Source: Burkholderia glumae LMG 2196 = ATCC 33617 (GTDB taxonomy: Bacteria; Pseudomonadota; Gammaproteobacteria; Burkholderiales; Burkholderiaceae). From it: a DNA stretch of 64,000 bases. This document shows positions 45,676-54,334 of the stretch, piece by piece (position 1 is the stretch's first letter; each line of letters begins with the position of its first letter). Under the pieces are notes generated by a model. The model worked only from the letters and a program-made list of their open reading frames with translations, did not search any database and was not told where the DNA came from. The stretch covers positions 2,480,001 to 2,544,000 of the forward strand of contig NZ_CP009434.1 of the NCBI RefSeq assembly GCF_000960995.1, written 5' to 3'. A program made the translations under genes and the position numbers.

Positions 45676-47586
45676 ATGTTTCAGCCACGCCTGCGCGCCG
45701 CCCTCGCCGCCGCGTGCCTCGCCGCCTTCGCGACAGCCGGCCACGCGCAATACACGACCGACTGGATCGCGAACACCTACGGCACGATCGCCTCGCACGT
45801 CGGCAACGATGCGCGCTCGATGTGGGTAGCGCCGGAGGGCGTGATCTACACGGCGTCGTTCTGGGACGAGAACGCGGGCGCGGTAGGCATCTACCAGAAC
45901 GGCCGGACGCTCGGCTCGATCGGCACGCACGCGGAATTCCAGGGCGGGGCGATCACCGGCAACGCCACCTCCATCTTCACGCCGCTGCAGGGCAAGAACC
46001 TGAGCGGCACGGTGGGCCGCTACAACCGTGCCACCGGCCAGCGCGACCTGTCGATCAACGTCAGCATCTGGAACAACGTCAGCAGGGCCGACGTGATCAC
46101 GGGCCTCGCCACGGCCGGCGCGCTGCTCTACGCGAGCGACTTCTTCGGCAACCGCGTGCGCGTGTTCAGCACCGACGGCGTCTGGCAGCGCGACATCCCG
46201 GTGGCCGGCCCCGGCGCGCTCGCGCTCGACGCGTCCGGCAACCTGTGGGTCGCGCAGCAGGCCAGCGGCACGATCCTTCAATACAGCGCGGCCGGCGCGC
46301 TGCTGAACACGATCCTGATGGGTCCCGGCGCGCGCCCGTCGGCGCTCTACTTCGACGCACCGACGGGCCAGCTGCTGGTGGGCGACCAAGGCCCGGACAT
46401 GAACATCAAGCGCTACTCGCTGAACGGCACGCCGGCCCTGGCCGGCACGTTCGGCGTGCAGGGCGGCTACCTCGACACCACCACCGGCACCAAGGGGCAG
46501 GTGGGCGACAAGCGCTTCACGCGCGTGGTCGGCATCGGCCGCGACGCGGCGGGCGTGCTCTACGTGCTGAACAATCCGTGGGGCGGCGGCTGGGACCTCG
46601 GCCGCAACGGCGCAACCGACCTGCACGCCTACGACGGCAGCGGCAACCTGATCTGGAAGCTGCAGGCGCTGAACTTCGAGGCGGGGGCCGCGCCCGACCC
46701 GCTCACCGACGCCGCGCTCTACTACAGCGGCATGAACCTCTACTCGGGCAGCGCCGGCGGCACCTTCGTGGCCAACACCGTCGATCCGTTCAGCTATCCG
46801 AACGACCCGCGCCTGTCGACGACCGACTATCAGCGCGGCCAGCACTTCGGCCAGCTGGCCAGCGTCGGCGGCAACCGGATCCTGGTGGCCACAGGCCAGA
46901 ATCCCAACATCTACAACTTCTACCACTTCAACCCGGCCGCGAGCGGCTACATCGCGATCCCCGACGGCTCGCTGCCGGGCAAGCTGTTCGGCACCTCGGC
47001 GATCGTCACGGGCGGCTTCTGCCTGGACGAGAACGGCGACGTCTGGGCCGGGCTCGACGGCTCCAGCCAGATCACGCACTGGCCGTTCGCCGGCTTCGAC
47101 GCGACCGGCACGCCGTCGTGGGGCAGCGCCGCCGCGATGCCGGTGCCGGCCTCGGTGCAGCCGCGCGCGCGGGTGGTGTACCAGGCCTCGACCGACACCA
47201 TGGTGCTGGCGCAGGGCATCGCCGGCTCCTGGGACTGGACGGCGATGAACGGGCATCTCGAGGTCTATCACGGCTGGAAGGCCGGCAGGCGCACGCCGGA
47301 TCCGGTCATCGACCTGCCGAGCCCGAACCCGAAATCGATCGCCGTGGCGGGCCGCTACCTGTTCGTCGGCTATGTCCACACGGTGCCGAACATCGACGTC
47401 TACGACCTCTCCACCGGCAGCCTCGTGACGACGCTGATCAACAGCAATCCGGGTGCGATGGACGTGGGCAACGACGTCGATTCGATGTTCGGCCTGCGCG
47501 CATACCTGCGCGCCAACGGCGAATACGTGGTGACCAAGGACAACTACAACGGCTCGAGCCTGGTCGTCTATCGCTGGACGCCGTGA
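45676..47586 (+). CDS. Large secreted beta-propeller protein of unknown function
   Basis: 636-residue exported protein. Signal peptide with cleavage after AGHA (RAALAAACLAAFATAGHA). The mature part is built of NHL/SMP-30-like propeller blades: ARSMWVAPEGVIYTASFWD, ALALDASGNLWVAQQ, GIGRDAAGVLYVLNNPWGGG and FCLDENGDVWAGLDG. Many Asn, Asp, Gly and aromatic residues fit an extracellular protein. I see no catalytic motif and do not recognise a named family. GAGACC lies close to the ATG. It is monocistronic by spacing. Possible roles are carbohydrate or lactone binding; none is shown by the sequence. Confidence 0.8.
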   Translation: MFQPRLRAALAAACLAAFATAGHAQYTTDWIANTYGTIASHVGNDARSMWVAPEGVIYTASFWDENAGAVGIYQNGRTLGSIGTHAEFQGGAITGNATSIFTPLQGKNLSGTVGRYNRATGQRDLSINVSIWNNVSRADVITGLATAGALLYASDFFGNRVRVFSTDGVWQRDIPVAGPGALALDASGNLWVAQQASGTILQYSAAGALLNTILMGPGARPSALYFDAPTGQLLVGDQGPDMNIKRYSLNGTPALAGTFGVQGGYLDTTTGTKGQVGDKRFTRVVGIGRDAAGVLYVLNNPWGGGWDLGRNGATDLHAYDGSGNLIWKLQALNFEAGAAPDPLTDAALYYSGMNLYSGSAGGTFVANTVDPFSYPNDPRLSTTDYQRGQHFGQLASVGGNRILVATGQNPNIYNFYHFNPAASGYIAIPDGSLPGKLFGTSAIVTGGFCLDENGDVWAGLDGSSQITHWPFAGFDATGTPSWGSAAAMPVPASVQPRARVVYQASTDTMVLAQGIAGSWDWTAMNGHLEVYHGWKAGRRTPDPVIDLPSPNPKSIAVAGRYLFVGYVHTVPNIDVYDLSTGSLVTTLINSNPGAMDVGNDVDSMFGLRAYLRANGEYVVTKDNYNGSSLVVYRWTP

Positions 47587-47729
47587 TGCATGGCGCGGCA
47601 CGCGGCCGTGACGCCATCGATGCGCACGCAACCATGAAAAGAAAGACGCGTGCCGCATGACGCGTCACGCGCTTTGCGGGCGCGATGCAGGCGGGCCTTC
47701 GCGAAGACCGCGCCCTGCCGGGCGAACGC

Positions 47730-48704
47730 TCAGCCGGCCGCCGACACCAGCTGGCAGAACTTCTCGAGATCGATGTTGCCGCCGCTCACCACCACGCCGA
47801 CGCGGCGCCCCTTCAACTGCGCCTTCATGCGGCGCGCCGCGGCAAACGCGAGGCAGCCGGTGGGCTCGACCAGCATCTTCATGCGCGAGGCGAAAAAGCG
47901 CATGCAGTCGACCAGTTCGGCATCGCTCGCGGTCAGGATCGCGTTGACGTCGCGGCGGATGATCGGGAACGTGAGCGTGCCCAGATGCTGCGTCTGCGCG
48001 CCGTCGGCAATCGTCTTCGGCGTCTCGATATGGACGATCGAGCCCGAGGCGAACGACTGCTGGCCGTCGTTGCCGGCCTCGGGTTCGACGCCGTAGAGTT
48101 CGGCGCCCGGCGCCAGCGCGCGCGTGGCGAGCGCGGTGCCCGACAGCAGCCCGCCGCCGCCGAGCGGCGCGAACACCGCCTCGAGCGGGCCGACCTCATC
48201 GAACAGTTCGGCCGCCGCGGTGCCCTGCCCGGCGATCACGTGCGGGTGGTCATACGGCGGGATCAGCGTAAGGCCCTGCTGCTCGGCAAGCTCGCGGCCG
48301 ATCTGCTCGCGGTCCTCGGTGTAGCGGTCGTAGATCACCACCTGGCCGCCGTAGCCGCGCGTGGCCGCGACCTTCGCGGCCGGCGCGTCGTGCGGCATCA
48401 CGATCGTGGCCGGCATGCCGAGCAGCTTGGCCGACAGCGCGATCGCCTGCGCGTGGTTGCCCGACGAGAACGCGACCACGCCGGCCTTGCGCTGCGCCGC
48501 GCTGAACTGCGAGAGCGCGTTGAACGCGCCACGGAACTTGAACGCGCCCATGCGCTGGAAGTTCTCGCACTTGAAGAACACCTGCGCGCCCAGCGCCTCG
48601 TCGACCGTGCGCGACGTCAGCACGGGCGTGCGGTGGGCGTGGCCGGCGAGGCGTTCGGCGGCGGCGGCGACGTCGTCGTAGGTCGGAGGATTCGGCTGGC
48701 TCAT
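47730..48704 (-). CDS. Threonine dehydratase-family PLP lyase (3-hydroxyaspartate dehydratase/EutB-like)
   Basis: 324-residue fold-type II PLP enzyme without the C-terminal ACT domain of biosynthetic threonine deaminase. PLP Lys lies in GAFKFRGAFNALSQF, the phosphate-binding glycine loop is GGGGLLSGTALAT, and SSGNHAQAIALSAKLL is the substrate loop. Relatives include serine racemase, threo-3-hydroxyaspartate ammonia-lyase, EutB of ectoine use and BhcB of the beta-hydroxyaspartate cycle. The imine-reductase-like gene upstream supports a 3-hydroxyamino-acid substrate. Start at 48704 because similarity begins there; the frame is open to 48758. Confidence 0.85.
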   Translation of the reverse strand: MSQPNPPTYDDVAAAAERLAGHAHRTPVLTSRTVDEALGAQVFFKCENFQRMGAFKFRGAFNALSQFSAAQRKAGVVAFSSGNHAQAIALSAKLLGMPATIVMPHDAPAAKVAATRGYGGQVVIYDRYTEDREQIGRELAEQQGLTLIPPYDHPHVIAGQGTAAAELFDEVGPLEAVFAPLGGGGLLSGTALATRALAPGAELYGVEPEAGNDGQQSFASGSIVHIETPKTIADGAQTQHLGTLTFPIIRRDVNAILTASDAELVDCMRFFASRMKMLVEPTGCLAFAAARRMKAQLKGRRVGVVVSGGNIDLEKFCQLVSAAG

Positions 48705-48767
48705 CGTGGCTGGGCTGGAACGGATCGGTGGGAAGGATCGATGGGGCGCGGCGCGCAAGGGCGGATG

Positions 48768-48812
48768 CTCGATCGCCGTGCCGGCGAGCCGGTCGCCGGC
48801 ACGGCGATCGAG
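48768..48812. repeat. 20-bp perfect inverted repeat
   Basis: Arms 48768-48787 and 48793-48812 are exact reverse complements, separated by GCCGG. The 45-bp element lies between two minus-strand genes of the amino-acid group, 63 bp upstream of the dehydratase start. There is no T tract on either side. It would form a very stable hairpin in the transcript, fitting an attenuator, a stabiliser between cistrons or a dispersed repeat. Confidence 0.85.
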
Positions 48813-48950
48813 ACATTGTGTCCAGAGCGATACAGCTTGTCAAACCGACGGGACGGCACGCCGTCGGCGGCAGCCGTGCGATCCTTCGCAGCCGGCACGG
48901 CGCCTGCCGTTTGCCGCGCTGGGCCCGCGCGCGAGCCAGCCCCCTCACCT

Positions 48951-49922
48951 TCACCACGGCCAGGCCACCCGCATGCCGAGCCGCGCCGCCCCGGCCCGCT
49001 CGAACAGCATGCGCGCCACCGTCAGGTCCTGCAACGCGAGGCCCGTCATATCGAACACGGTGATCTCGTCGGGGCCGCGTGCGGGGCACCGCGGCGCGGC
49101 CAGCAGTTCGCCGAGTTCGACGCAGTCGAGCTGCGGCGCCCATTGCGCCTCGCCGATCTGGCGCGCCTGGACGCGATCGTCGACCACCAGCCGAGCGCGT
49201 TCGAGCAGCCCCGCCGGCAACTCGCGCTTACCCCTGGTATCGGCACCGACCGCGTTGACGTGCGTGCCCGGCCGCACCGCGCCGGCCGCGAACAGCGCAC
49301 CGCCGCCCGGCGTCGCCGTGATTACGACGTCGCTGGCGGCCACCGCCGCGTCCGCGTCGCGCGCGTGCGAGATCGCACAGCGCTCGCAAAACCGCGCCTC
49401 GAAGGCCGGATCGGCCTCGCCGCGGGCCGTCAGGTACTGCACCGTGTCGAGCGAGGGCAGCATGCGCAGCGCGAAATCCAGCTGCACGCGCGCCTGTACG
49501 CCGCTGCCGAACAGCGCGACGCGCCGGCTGTCGGGCCGCGCCAGCGCGCGCAGGCCGAGGCCGCCGGCGGCACCGGTGCGCATGGTGGTGATGGCGTTGC
49601 CGTCGATCAGGCAGCGCGGGCGCCCGGTGGCCGGATCGACCAGCATCACGGTGGCCTGATGCGGCTCGCCGCCAAGGCCGCGATTCGCCGGCCAGAAGCC
49701 GGCCGCCTTGAAGCCGAGCAGCGCCTCGCCCTGCACGTCGCCGGCCTTGATGCCGAACACGCCGCCCGTGGCCAGCGGCTCGCGAATCACCGGAAACACG
49801 CGGCCCTCGCCGCGCCGGTGCAGGTCGAACGCCGCGGCCACGGCATCCAGCACGTCGTCCGGAGCCAGCAGCCCTTCCACCACGTTCTTGTCGAGCAGCA
49901 CCAGTTCGGCATCGTTTCTCAT
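48951..49922 (-). CDS. Ornithine cyclodeaminase/mu-crystallin family imine reductase (EutC/BhcD-like)
   Basis: 323-residue NAD(P)-binding protein. Motifs: GIKAGDVQGEALLGFKAAGF with the conserved substrate Lys, then ALTTM-like AITTMRTGAAGGLGL, the Rossmann motif VALFGSGVQARVQL, and ASDVVITATPGG. Relatives are ornithine cyclodeaminase, alanine dehydrogenase, ketimine reductase, EutC and iminosuccinate reductase BhcD. With the dehydratase-like neighbour it could turn 3-hydroxyaspartate via iminosuccinate into aspartate; this is inference from family pairs. Start at 49922 has GGAA six bases upstream. An AT-rich promoter-like patch lies at 49996-50048. Confidence 0.82.
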   Translation of the reverse strand: MRNDAELVLLDKNVVEGLLAPDDVLDAVAAAFDLHRRGEGRVFPVIREPLATGGVFGIKAGDVQGEALLGFKAAGFWPANRGLGGEPHQATVMLVDPATGRPRCLIDGNAITTMRTGAAGGLGLRALARPDSRRVALFGSGVQARVQLDFALRMLPSLDTVQYLTARGEADPAFEARFCERCAISHARDADAAVAASDVVITATPGGGALFAAGAVRPGTHVNAVGADTRGKRELPAGLLERARLVVDDRVQARQIGEAQWAPQLDCVELGELLAAPRCPARGPDEITVFDMTGLALQDLTVARMLFERAGAARLGMRVAWPW

Positions 49923-50146
49923 CGTCGTTCCGTGGTCGTGAGCGGTTTCGAAACCCGCGTCACGTCGGCGCGATTCGGCCGGCCGGCGTGCGAGGCTGGC
50001 CGATAGTGTACATTTTTTCCAAATCGATATATTTCGTCCAAAAAAAAGCGGCGCGACGGGGCCGGTTTCATCGCTGCGTGAGCAGGCGGCAGGGACCGCG
50101 CGGGCCGCCGCGCCCGCCCCGGCAGCGCCGGCGGCCGGCCCCACGC

Positions 50147-50803
50147 TCAGATCAGCAGATCCTCGTAGAACGCGCCGAACGGCCGCGTCGGATGCGCGAT
50201 CTGGATCTCCAATACCCACCGGCCGCCGGCCGGTGCGCCGTCGAAGTCGGCGAGCTTGCCGGCCTGGTAGATCGCGTGCGGGAAATCGCTGACGCGGTGG
50301 CCCCGCATCTCGAGGTTGAGGCGCCAGCCATGCGCCTCGGCACGTTCGGCCGCGTAGCGATAGAGCGCGATGCCGCCGCAGCCGGTGGTGCGCCAGCGTT
50401 CGGCCACCTCGTCGTGGATGGTTTTCGCGGCCTGCGCGCAGGCCCGCATTGCCGCGTCGTCGCCGACCACGTAGGTCGCGCCCGCGTCGCCCTCGTGGCG
50501 CCCCCAGACCACGCCGAGATCGATGAAGAAGAGGTCGTCGGCGGCCAGCACCGGGTCGGCCTCCGCTCGCTCGCCGAACGTCTTCAGGGTGTTCCGGCCG
50601 AAGCGGATCAGCACCGGGTGCCAGATCCGGTCCATGCCCATTTCGGTCAGCAGCGTGTTGCAGCGTGCGTTCGCCTCCGACTCGCGCATGCCCACCCGGA
50701 TCTCGTCGCGCATCGCCGCCACCGCGCGCCATGTCATCTCACGCGCATGCCGCATGGCGTCCAGCGAAAAACGCTCGCCCACCGCTTCTCTACGATCTTG
50801 CAT
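50147..50803 (-). CDS. Stand-alone M24 (creatinase/aminopeptidase fold) metallohydrolase
   Basis: 218-residue pita-bread-fold protein made of the catalytic domain only. All five metal ligands can be placed: Asp-x10-Asp in FFIDLGVVWGRHEGDAGAT, His in EMRGHRVSDF, Glu in VLEIQIAHP and Glu in the C-terminal FYEDLLI. Related M24 enzymes include Xaa-Pro peptidases and ectoine hydrolase DoeA/EutD, but those of ectoine use are about 400 residues with an extra N-terminal domain. AGGGG lies about five bases before ATG 50803. Its role with the neighbouring dehydratase and reductase genes is unknown. Confidence 0.8.
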   Translation of the reverse strand: MQDRREAVGERFSLDAMRHAREMTWRAVAAMRDEIRVGMRESEANARCNTLLTEMGMDRIWHPVLIRFGRNTLKTFGERAEADPVLAADDLFFIDLGVVWGRHEGDAGATYVVGDDAAMRACAQAAKTIHDEVAERWRTTGCGGIALYRYAAERAEAHGWRLNLEMRGHRVSDFPHAIYQAGKLADFDGAPAGGRWVLEIQIAHPTRPFGAFYEDLLI

Positions 50804-50827
50804 CGATCCCCTCGCTGTCGCCGCTTG

Positions 50828-50889
50828 TATTGCGGCATATTACGCTCGGTCGTTTCCGCCTCGTTATGCTCTGCGGTATATTGCGGCAT
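50828..50889. repeat. Direct repeats in a divergent promoter region
   Basis: The 11-mer TATTGCGGCAT occurs at 50828-50838 and again at 50879-50889, with a related CTGCGGTAT between (50871-50879). They are in the locally AT-richer region between the M24 gene (minus) and the plus-strand gene at 50981, a likely regulator-binding site. Confidence 0.6.
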
Positions 50890-50980
50890 TCATCGAGATT
50901 CGTTCGGCAACCCGACTCACAGGATGGCGAGGCCGACGCGGCGGCCCCGGGCCATCGCGCCGGCGCGGGCCAACAGGCGT

Positions 50981-51601
50981 ATGAACAAGTCAATCCCATG
51001 GATGGACGATGCGGTCCGGCACGGCGAACTGGCGGCACGCATCGTGCCGGTGCGGCGCCGCGAGGACACCGAACGGGCGATGCTGATCGTCGACGTGGTG
51101 GAGGCGTATGCGCGCCTGCGCGGCAGCCTCGTGCGCTTCGTCGCGCTGTTCGCGGACGGCTCGGCCGCGGGCCATGCCGCACTGTCGCCGTGCGCGCTCG
51201 ACACGCGGCGCCTCGACGTGCTGCTGGCCGCACTCGCGGCCGGCGCCGAGCGCGCGCGCTTTCACCGCCTGCCGGATCTGCGCCGGCTGATCGAGCGCGT
51301 CGCGCACGCGGAAACGCTTCGCGAGATGATCTTCGCGCCGCCCCCGGCGGCCGGCCCGGCCGCGCTGCGCGAAGCGGCGCGGTCGCTGGAGCGGCTCGAC
51401 GCCGAGCTGATCGGGATCTGCGTCGAGCACGTGCTGGAGCGCCGCGCGCTAGCCGCGCCCGCCGCCGCATGTCCAACGGCGGCGGCCGAGCATGGCGCCC
51501 GCGTCGAACCGCCCCGCCGGCCCGTGCGGCGCAGCCCGGCCCGCACCGCGGACCTCGATCCGGACCGCGAGATTCGCGTCGCCGCCGGACCGCCGCGCTG
51601 A
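50981..51601 (+). CDS. Hypothetical protein
   Basis: 206-residue soluble protein beginning MNKSIPWMDDAVRHGELAAR. Strong GC bias at third codon positions supports this frame over the overlapping ones. Predicted mostly helical, with a charged C-terminal tail rich in Arg and Pro. No family is recognised. It is divergent from the M24 gene and shares the promoter region with direct repeats. The upstream frame is open much further but crosses the M24 gene, so I use the ATG at 50981. Confidence 0.55.
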   Translation: MNKSIPWMDDAVRHGELAARIVPVRRREDTERAMLIVDVVEAYARLRGSLVRFVALFADGSAAGHAALSPCALDTRRLDVLLAALAAGAERARFHRLPDLRRLIERVAHAETLREMIFAPPPAAGPAALREAARSLERLDAELIGICVEHVLERRALAAPAAACPTAAAEHGARVEPPRRPVRRSPARTADLDPDREIRVAAGPPR

Positions 51602-51864
51602 ACCCGCCATGACGCCCGCCGCCCCGCTTTCCCCCTCGGACGAACCGGCCCGGCGGCGGCGCGCGCGGGATCGAACTGGAGTGAGAGTGCGGGCCGCAGG
51701 GCGCGAACCGGCATGGCGCGCTCGTTGCGCGTGCGCCGTCGGCATGCCTGGCGTGACGTTCTGGCGATGCCGACGTTTGCCCCGCCCAGGGATTTGGCCC
51801 GGCCTGCGCCGGGCGATGCATCAGGCGAACCGCAGCGGCCGGCCGAGCCGGCCGGCGGCCCGGC

Positions 51865-52266
51865 TCAGGGCTGCATCATCGCGGTGAGCGCGGCGATCTG
51901 CTTCGCGCAATGCCGTTGCGCCTCGTCCTCGATCTCGCGATAGAGCGCGACGATCGATTCGCCGACCGGCGTCAGCGTGCAGCCGCCGCCGCTCGCGCCG
52001 CCCTGCTCCGAATGCGTGGCCGGCGCGCGCAGCGAGCGGTTCAACTCGTCGATCAGCAGCCAGGCGCGTCGGTACGACATGCCGAGATGGCGCGCGGCCG
52101 CCGAGATCGAGCCGTGCTCACGCACGGCTTCGAGCAGCGTGACCTTGCCGGGACCGAGCGCGACGGTTTCGCCGCGGCGGATGCGCATGCGGAAGTGGAC
52201 GCGAGGCGCGCCGGCAGGTGCGGGCGGCGGTGCGACGTCGGACGGGGAAGCGGCAGGCTTGGTCAT
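51865..52266 (-). CDS. ModE N-terminal domain-type molybdate regulator
   Basis: 133-residue winged-HTH protein equal to the DNA-binding half of ModE: VTLLEAVREHGSISAAARHL and GMSYRRAWLLIDELNRSL, then a GGASGGGCTLTPVGES wing. It lacks the molybdate-binding Mop domains of E. coli ModE. Those are encoded two genes upstream as a separate di-Mop protein (52876-53304), which hints at a split ModE system. Start at ATG 52266, with ATG 52278 possible. Likely acts at the dyad 53421-53444 before modA. Confidence 0.85.
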   Translation of the reverse strand: MTKPAASPSDVAPPPAPAGAPRVHFRMRIRRGETVALGPGKVTLLEAVREHGSISAAARHLGMSYRRAWLLIDELNRSLRAPATHSEQGGASGGGCTLTPVGESIVALYREIEDEAQRHCAKQIAALTAMMQP

Positions 52267-52359
52267 GCGCGCAAGCATACACGAACGCCCGTGCCGCCAG
52301 ACGGCCGCGGGCGCGCCAGGCTGCCGCGCCGCCCGGCCCACGCCGGCACCCGCGCGTGC

Positions 52360-52869
52360 TCAGGGGGCGATCACGCGCGCCACGAGCGAGGCGAGCCGCT
52401 TCACATGGCGCGGCGCGGGCGAGATGTCGGCGCCCGAGAACAGCAAGGGGCCGCCCGCCTCGGCCGTCAGCGGCCGGCCGCCACATTCGTGGGCGACGAT
52501 CGCCTGCTCGCCGACCGCGGTGTTGAACAGCTCGTGCCACGAGAACGTGACGGCATAGCCGTCGTGACCGATCGCGAGGAAGATGGTGCGCTTGAAATCG
52601 CCGCTGGCCGGATCACGCAGCCCGGCGCGCGTGATCAGCTCGGTCAGCCGCACGCCGCGATAGCGCTCGACGTCGCGAATATGGCGCCCGCTCGTGAAGC
52701 AGCGCAGCGCGAACGGCTCGCAGACCGTCGACGGCAATTCGACCAGTTGAGCGAGCGACAGCGCGGCCGGGCGCAGCATGTCGCCGGCCACGTGGACCAC
52801 GCCGGCGGCCGGCGCGGCGCAGGGGGCGGGCGATGGCGCGGCCGGAGCCGCGCGGTCGGGCGTGGCCAC
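52360..52869 (-). CDS. Small molybdopterin-binding-domain protein (sulfite-oxidase fold)
   Basis: 169-residue protein with the oxidoreductase molybdopterin-binding domain only: LVELPSTVCEPFALRCF, YRGVRLTELITRAGL and GHDGYAVTFSWHELFN. No signal peptide is evident, although a Pro/Ala-rich N-terminal 25 residues precedes the fold. Similar small proteins often occur with molybdate transport genes and are of uncertain activity. The Cys in the CEPFALRC segment may be the molybdenum ligand. It lies 6 bp after the di-Mop gene. Confidence 0.75.
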   Translation of the reverse strand: MATPDRAAPAAPSPAPCAAPAAGVVHVAGDMLRPAALSLAQLVELPSTVCEPFALRCFTSGRHIRDVERYRGVRLTELITRAGLRDPASGDFKRTIFLAIGHDGYAVTFSWHELFNTAVGEQAIVAHECGGRPLTAEAGGPLLFSGADISPAPRHVKRLASLVARVIAP

Positions 52870-52875
52870 CGCGGC

Positions 52876-53304
52876 TCAGCCGTCGACGCCGATGATCACG
52901 CTCGAGGCCTTGAAGACCGCGCTGGCCGGCTGGCCGACGGCGAGCCCCAGCCGATCGACGCTGTCGTTGGTGACGATCGCCACCACCTGCGCGCCGCCCG
53001 CCGCCGTGATCGAGACCTCGGCGTTGACGGCCCCCTTGGTCAGCGCCGACACCGTGCCGGCCACGCAGTTGCGCGCCGACACGCGGCTGGCCTCGACCTC
53101 CACCATCACCAGCACCGACGAGGCCTTGACGAGCGCGAATGCCTCGACGCCAGCCGCGAGCCCGAGCGCCTCGGCGCTGCCGTGCGTGACGATCGCCACG
53201 ATCTCGAGGCCGTCCGCCGTGCGCAGCGTCACCTCGTCGTTGACCGCGCCGGGCTTGACGCCGGCGATCCGTCCGGCGAAATGATTGCGGGCACTGGTAC
53301 GCAT
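52876..53304 (-). CDS. Di-Mop molybdate-binding protein (ModG/molbindin-like)
   Basis: 142-residue protein of two tandem Mop/TOBE domains: SARNHFAGRIAGVKPGAVNDEV and SARNCVAGTVSALTKGAVNAEV mark the start of each repeat, each ending in ALVKASSV/AVFKASSV. Such molbindins bind oxyanions of molybdenum in the cytoplasm for storage or regulation. The start at 53304 has AGGAGA about eight bases upstream. It may serve as sensor partner of the short ModE-like protein encoded downstream. Confidence 0.88.
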   Translation of the reverse strand: MRTSARNHFAGRIAGVKPGAVNDEVTLRTADGLEIVAIVTHGSAEALGLAAGVEAFALVKASSVLVMVEVEASRVSARNCVAGTVSALTKGAVNAEVSITAAGGAQVVAIVTNDSVDRLGLAVGQPASAVFKASSVIIGVDG

Positions 53305-53420
53305 GCTCAAGTCTCCTGTCCGATTGCCGCCGGCCAGGGCGGCCGGCGCAGCTAGTGCAGTGTAAACATGACGCATGATCGATGCGAGCGCATGCGATCT
53401 CCCGAATTGCGCCGGACCAC

Positions 53421-53444
53421 CGTAATATACCGACCTTTACAACG
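53421..53444. promoter_or_regulatory. ModE-box-like dyad before modA
   Basis: CGTAATATA-N6-TTTACAACG closely follows the CGNTATATA-N6-TATATAACG type consensus of ModE sites. It ends 14 bp upstream of the modA start codon, so bound repressor would block expression when molybdate is plentiful. Confidence 0.7.
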
Positions 53445-53458
53445 CTACGGAGAACACC

Positions 53459-54334
53459 ATGCTGCGCAAGCTGCTGGTCACTGCCGCGGTGGTCGCGAGC
53501 GCCCTCGGCGCCCGCGCGCAGGCCGCCGACACCAATACCGTGAACGTGCTGTACGCAGGCTCGCTCGTCAACCTGATGGAGCGCAGCGTCGGCCCGGCGT
53601 TCGAGAAGGAGACCGGCCTGCAGTTCCGCGGCTATGCGGCCGGTTCGAACAAGCTGGCCAACGAGATCAAGGGCAAGCTGCGCCGCGGCGACGTGTTCGT
53701 CAGCGCGAGCCCGAAGGTCAACGCCGGCCTGATGGGCGAGGCGAACGGCAACTTCGTGACATGGTATGTCAACTTCGCCGAATCGCCGCTGATGATCGGC
53801 TACAACCCGCAGAGCCGCTTCGCGACGGCGTTCAAGACGAAGCGCTGGGACCAGGTGCTGCAGGAGCCGGGCATCCGGATCGGCCGCACCGATCCGAAGC
53901 TCGATCCGAAGGGCGCGTTCACGGTGGAAATGATGACCCGGGCGGCGAGCTTCTATCACGAGCCCGATCTGGTCCAGAAGACGCTCGGCGCGCCCGGCAA
54001 CCCGGATCAGGTGCTGCCGGAGGAAGCGCTGGTGGGCCGCCTGCAGTCGGGCCAGCTCGACGCCGGCTTCTTCTACTCGACCGAGACCTCGGACCTGAAG
54101 ATCCCGGCCGTGGCGCCCGCGCCGGAGTTGCAGGCCAAGGCGAGCTACACGCTGACGATCCTCTCGGACGCGCCGAACCGGGACGGCGCGGCGCGCTTCG
54201 CGAACTTCCTGCTCAGCGCGAAGGGGCGTGCGCTGCTGAAGGAACACGGCGTGGACGTGGTCAGGCCGAAGGTGTCCGGCAATGCGCAGGCGCTGCCGCC
54301 GTCGCTGCAGGCCGTCATTGACGCCGCGCAGTAA
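53459..54334 (+). CDS. modA: Molybdate ABC transporter substrate-binding protein
   Basis: 291-residue periplasmic protein with signal peptide (LLVTAAVVASALGARAQAA). The ligand domain begins TVNVLYAGSLVNLMERSVGPAF and has GYAAGSNKLANEI and VSASPKV, like the ModA/WtpA molybdate/tungstate group. A C-terminal segment is AKGRALLKEHGVDV. It is followed directly by the fused modBC gene, whose ATG abuts the modA TAA. GGAG is seven bases before the start. Probably controlled by the dyad just upstream. Confidence 0.88.
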   Translation: MLRKLLVTAAVVASALGARAQAADTNTVNVLYAGSLVNLMERSVGPAFEKETGLQFRGYAAGSNKLANEIKGKLRRGDVFVSASPKVNAGLMGEANGNFVTWYVNFAESPLMIGYNPQSRFATAFKTKRWDQVLQEPGIRIGRTDPKLDPKGAFTVEMMTRAASFYHEPDLVQKTLGAPGNPDQVLPEEALVGRLQSGQLDAGFFYSTETSDLKIPAVAPAPELQAKASYTLTILSDAPNRDGAARFANFLLSAKGRALLKEHGVDVVRPKVSGNAQALPPSLQAVIDAAQ

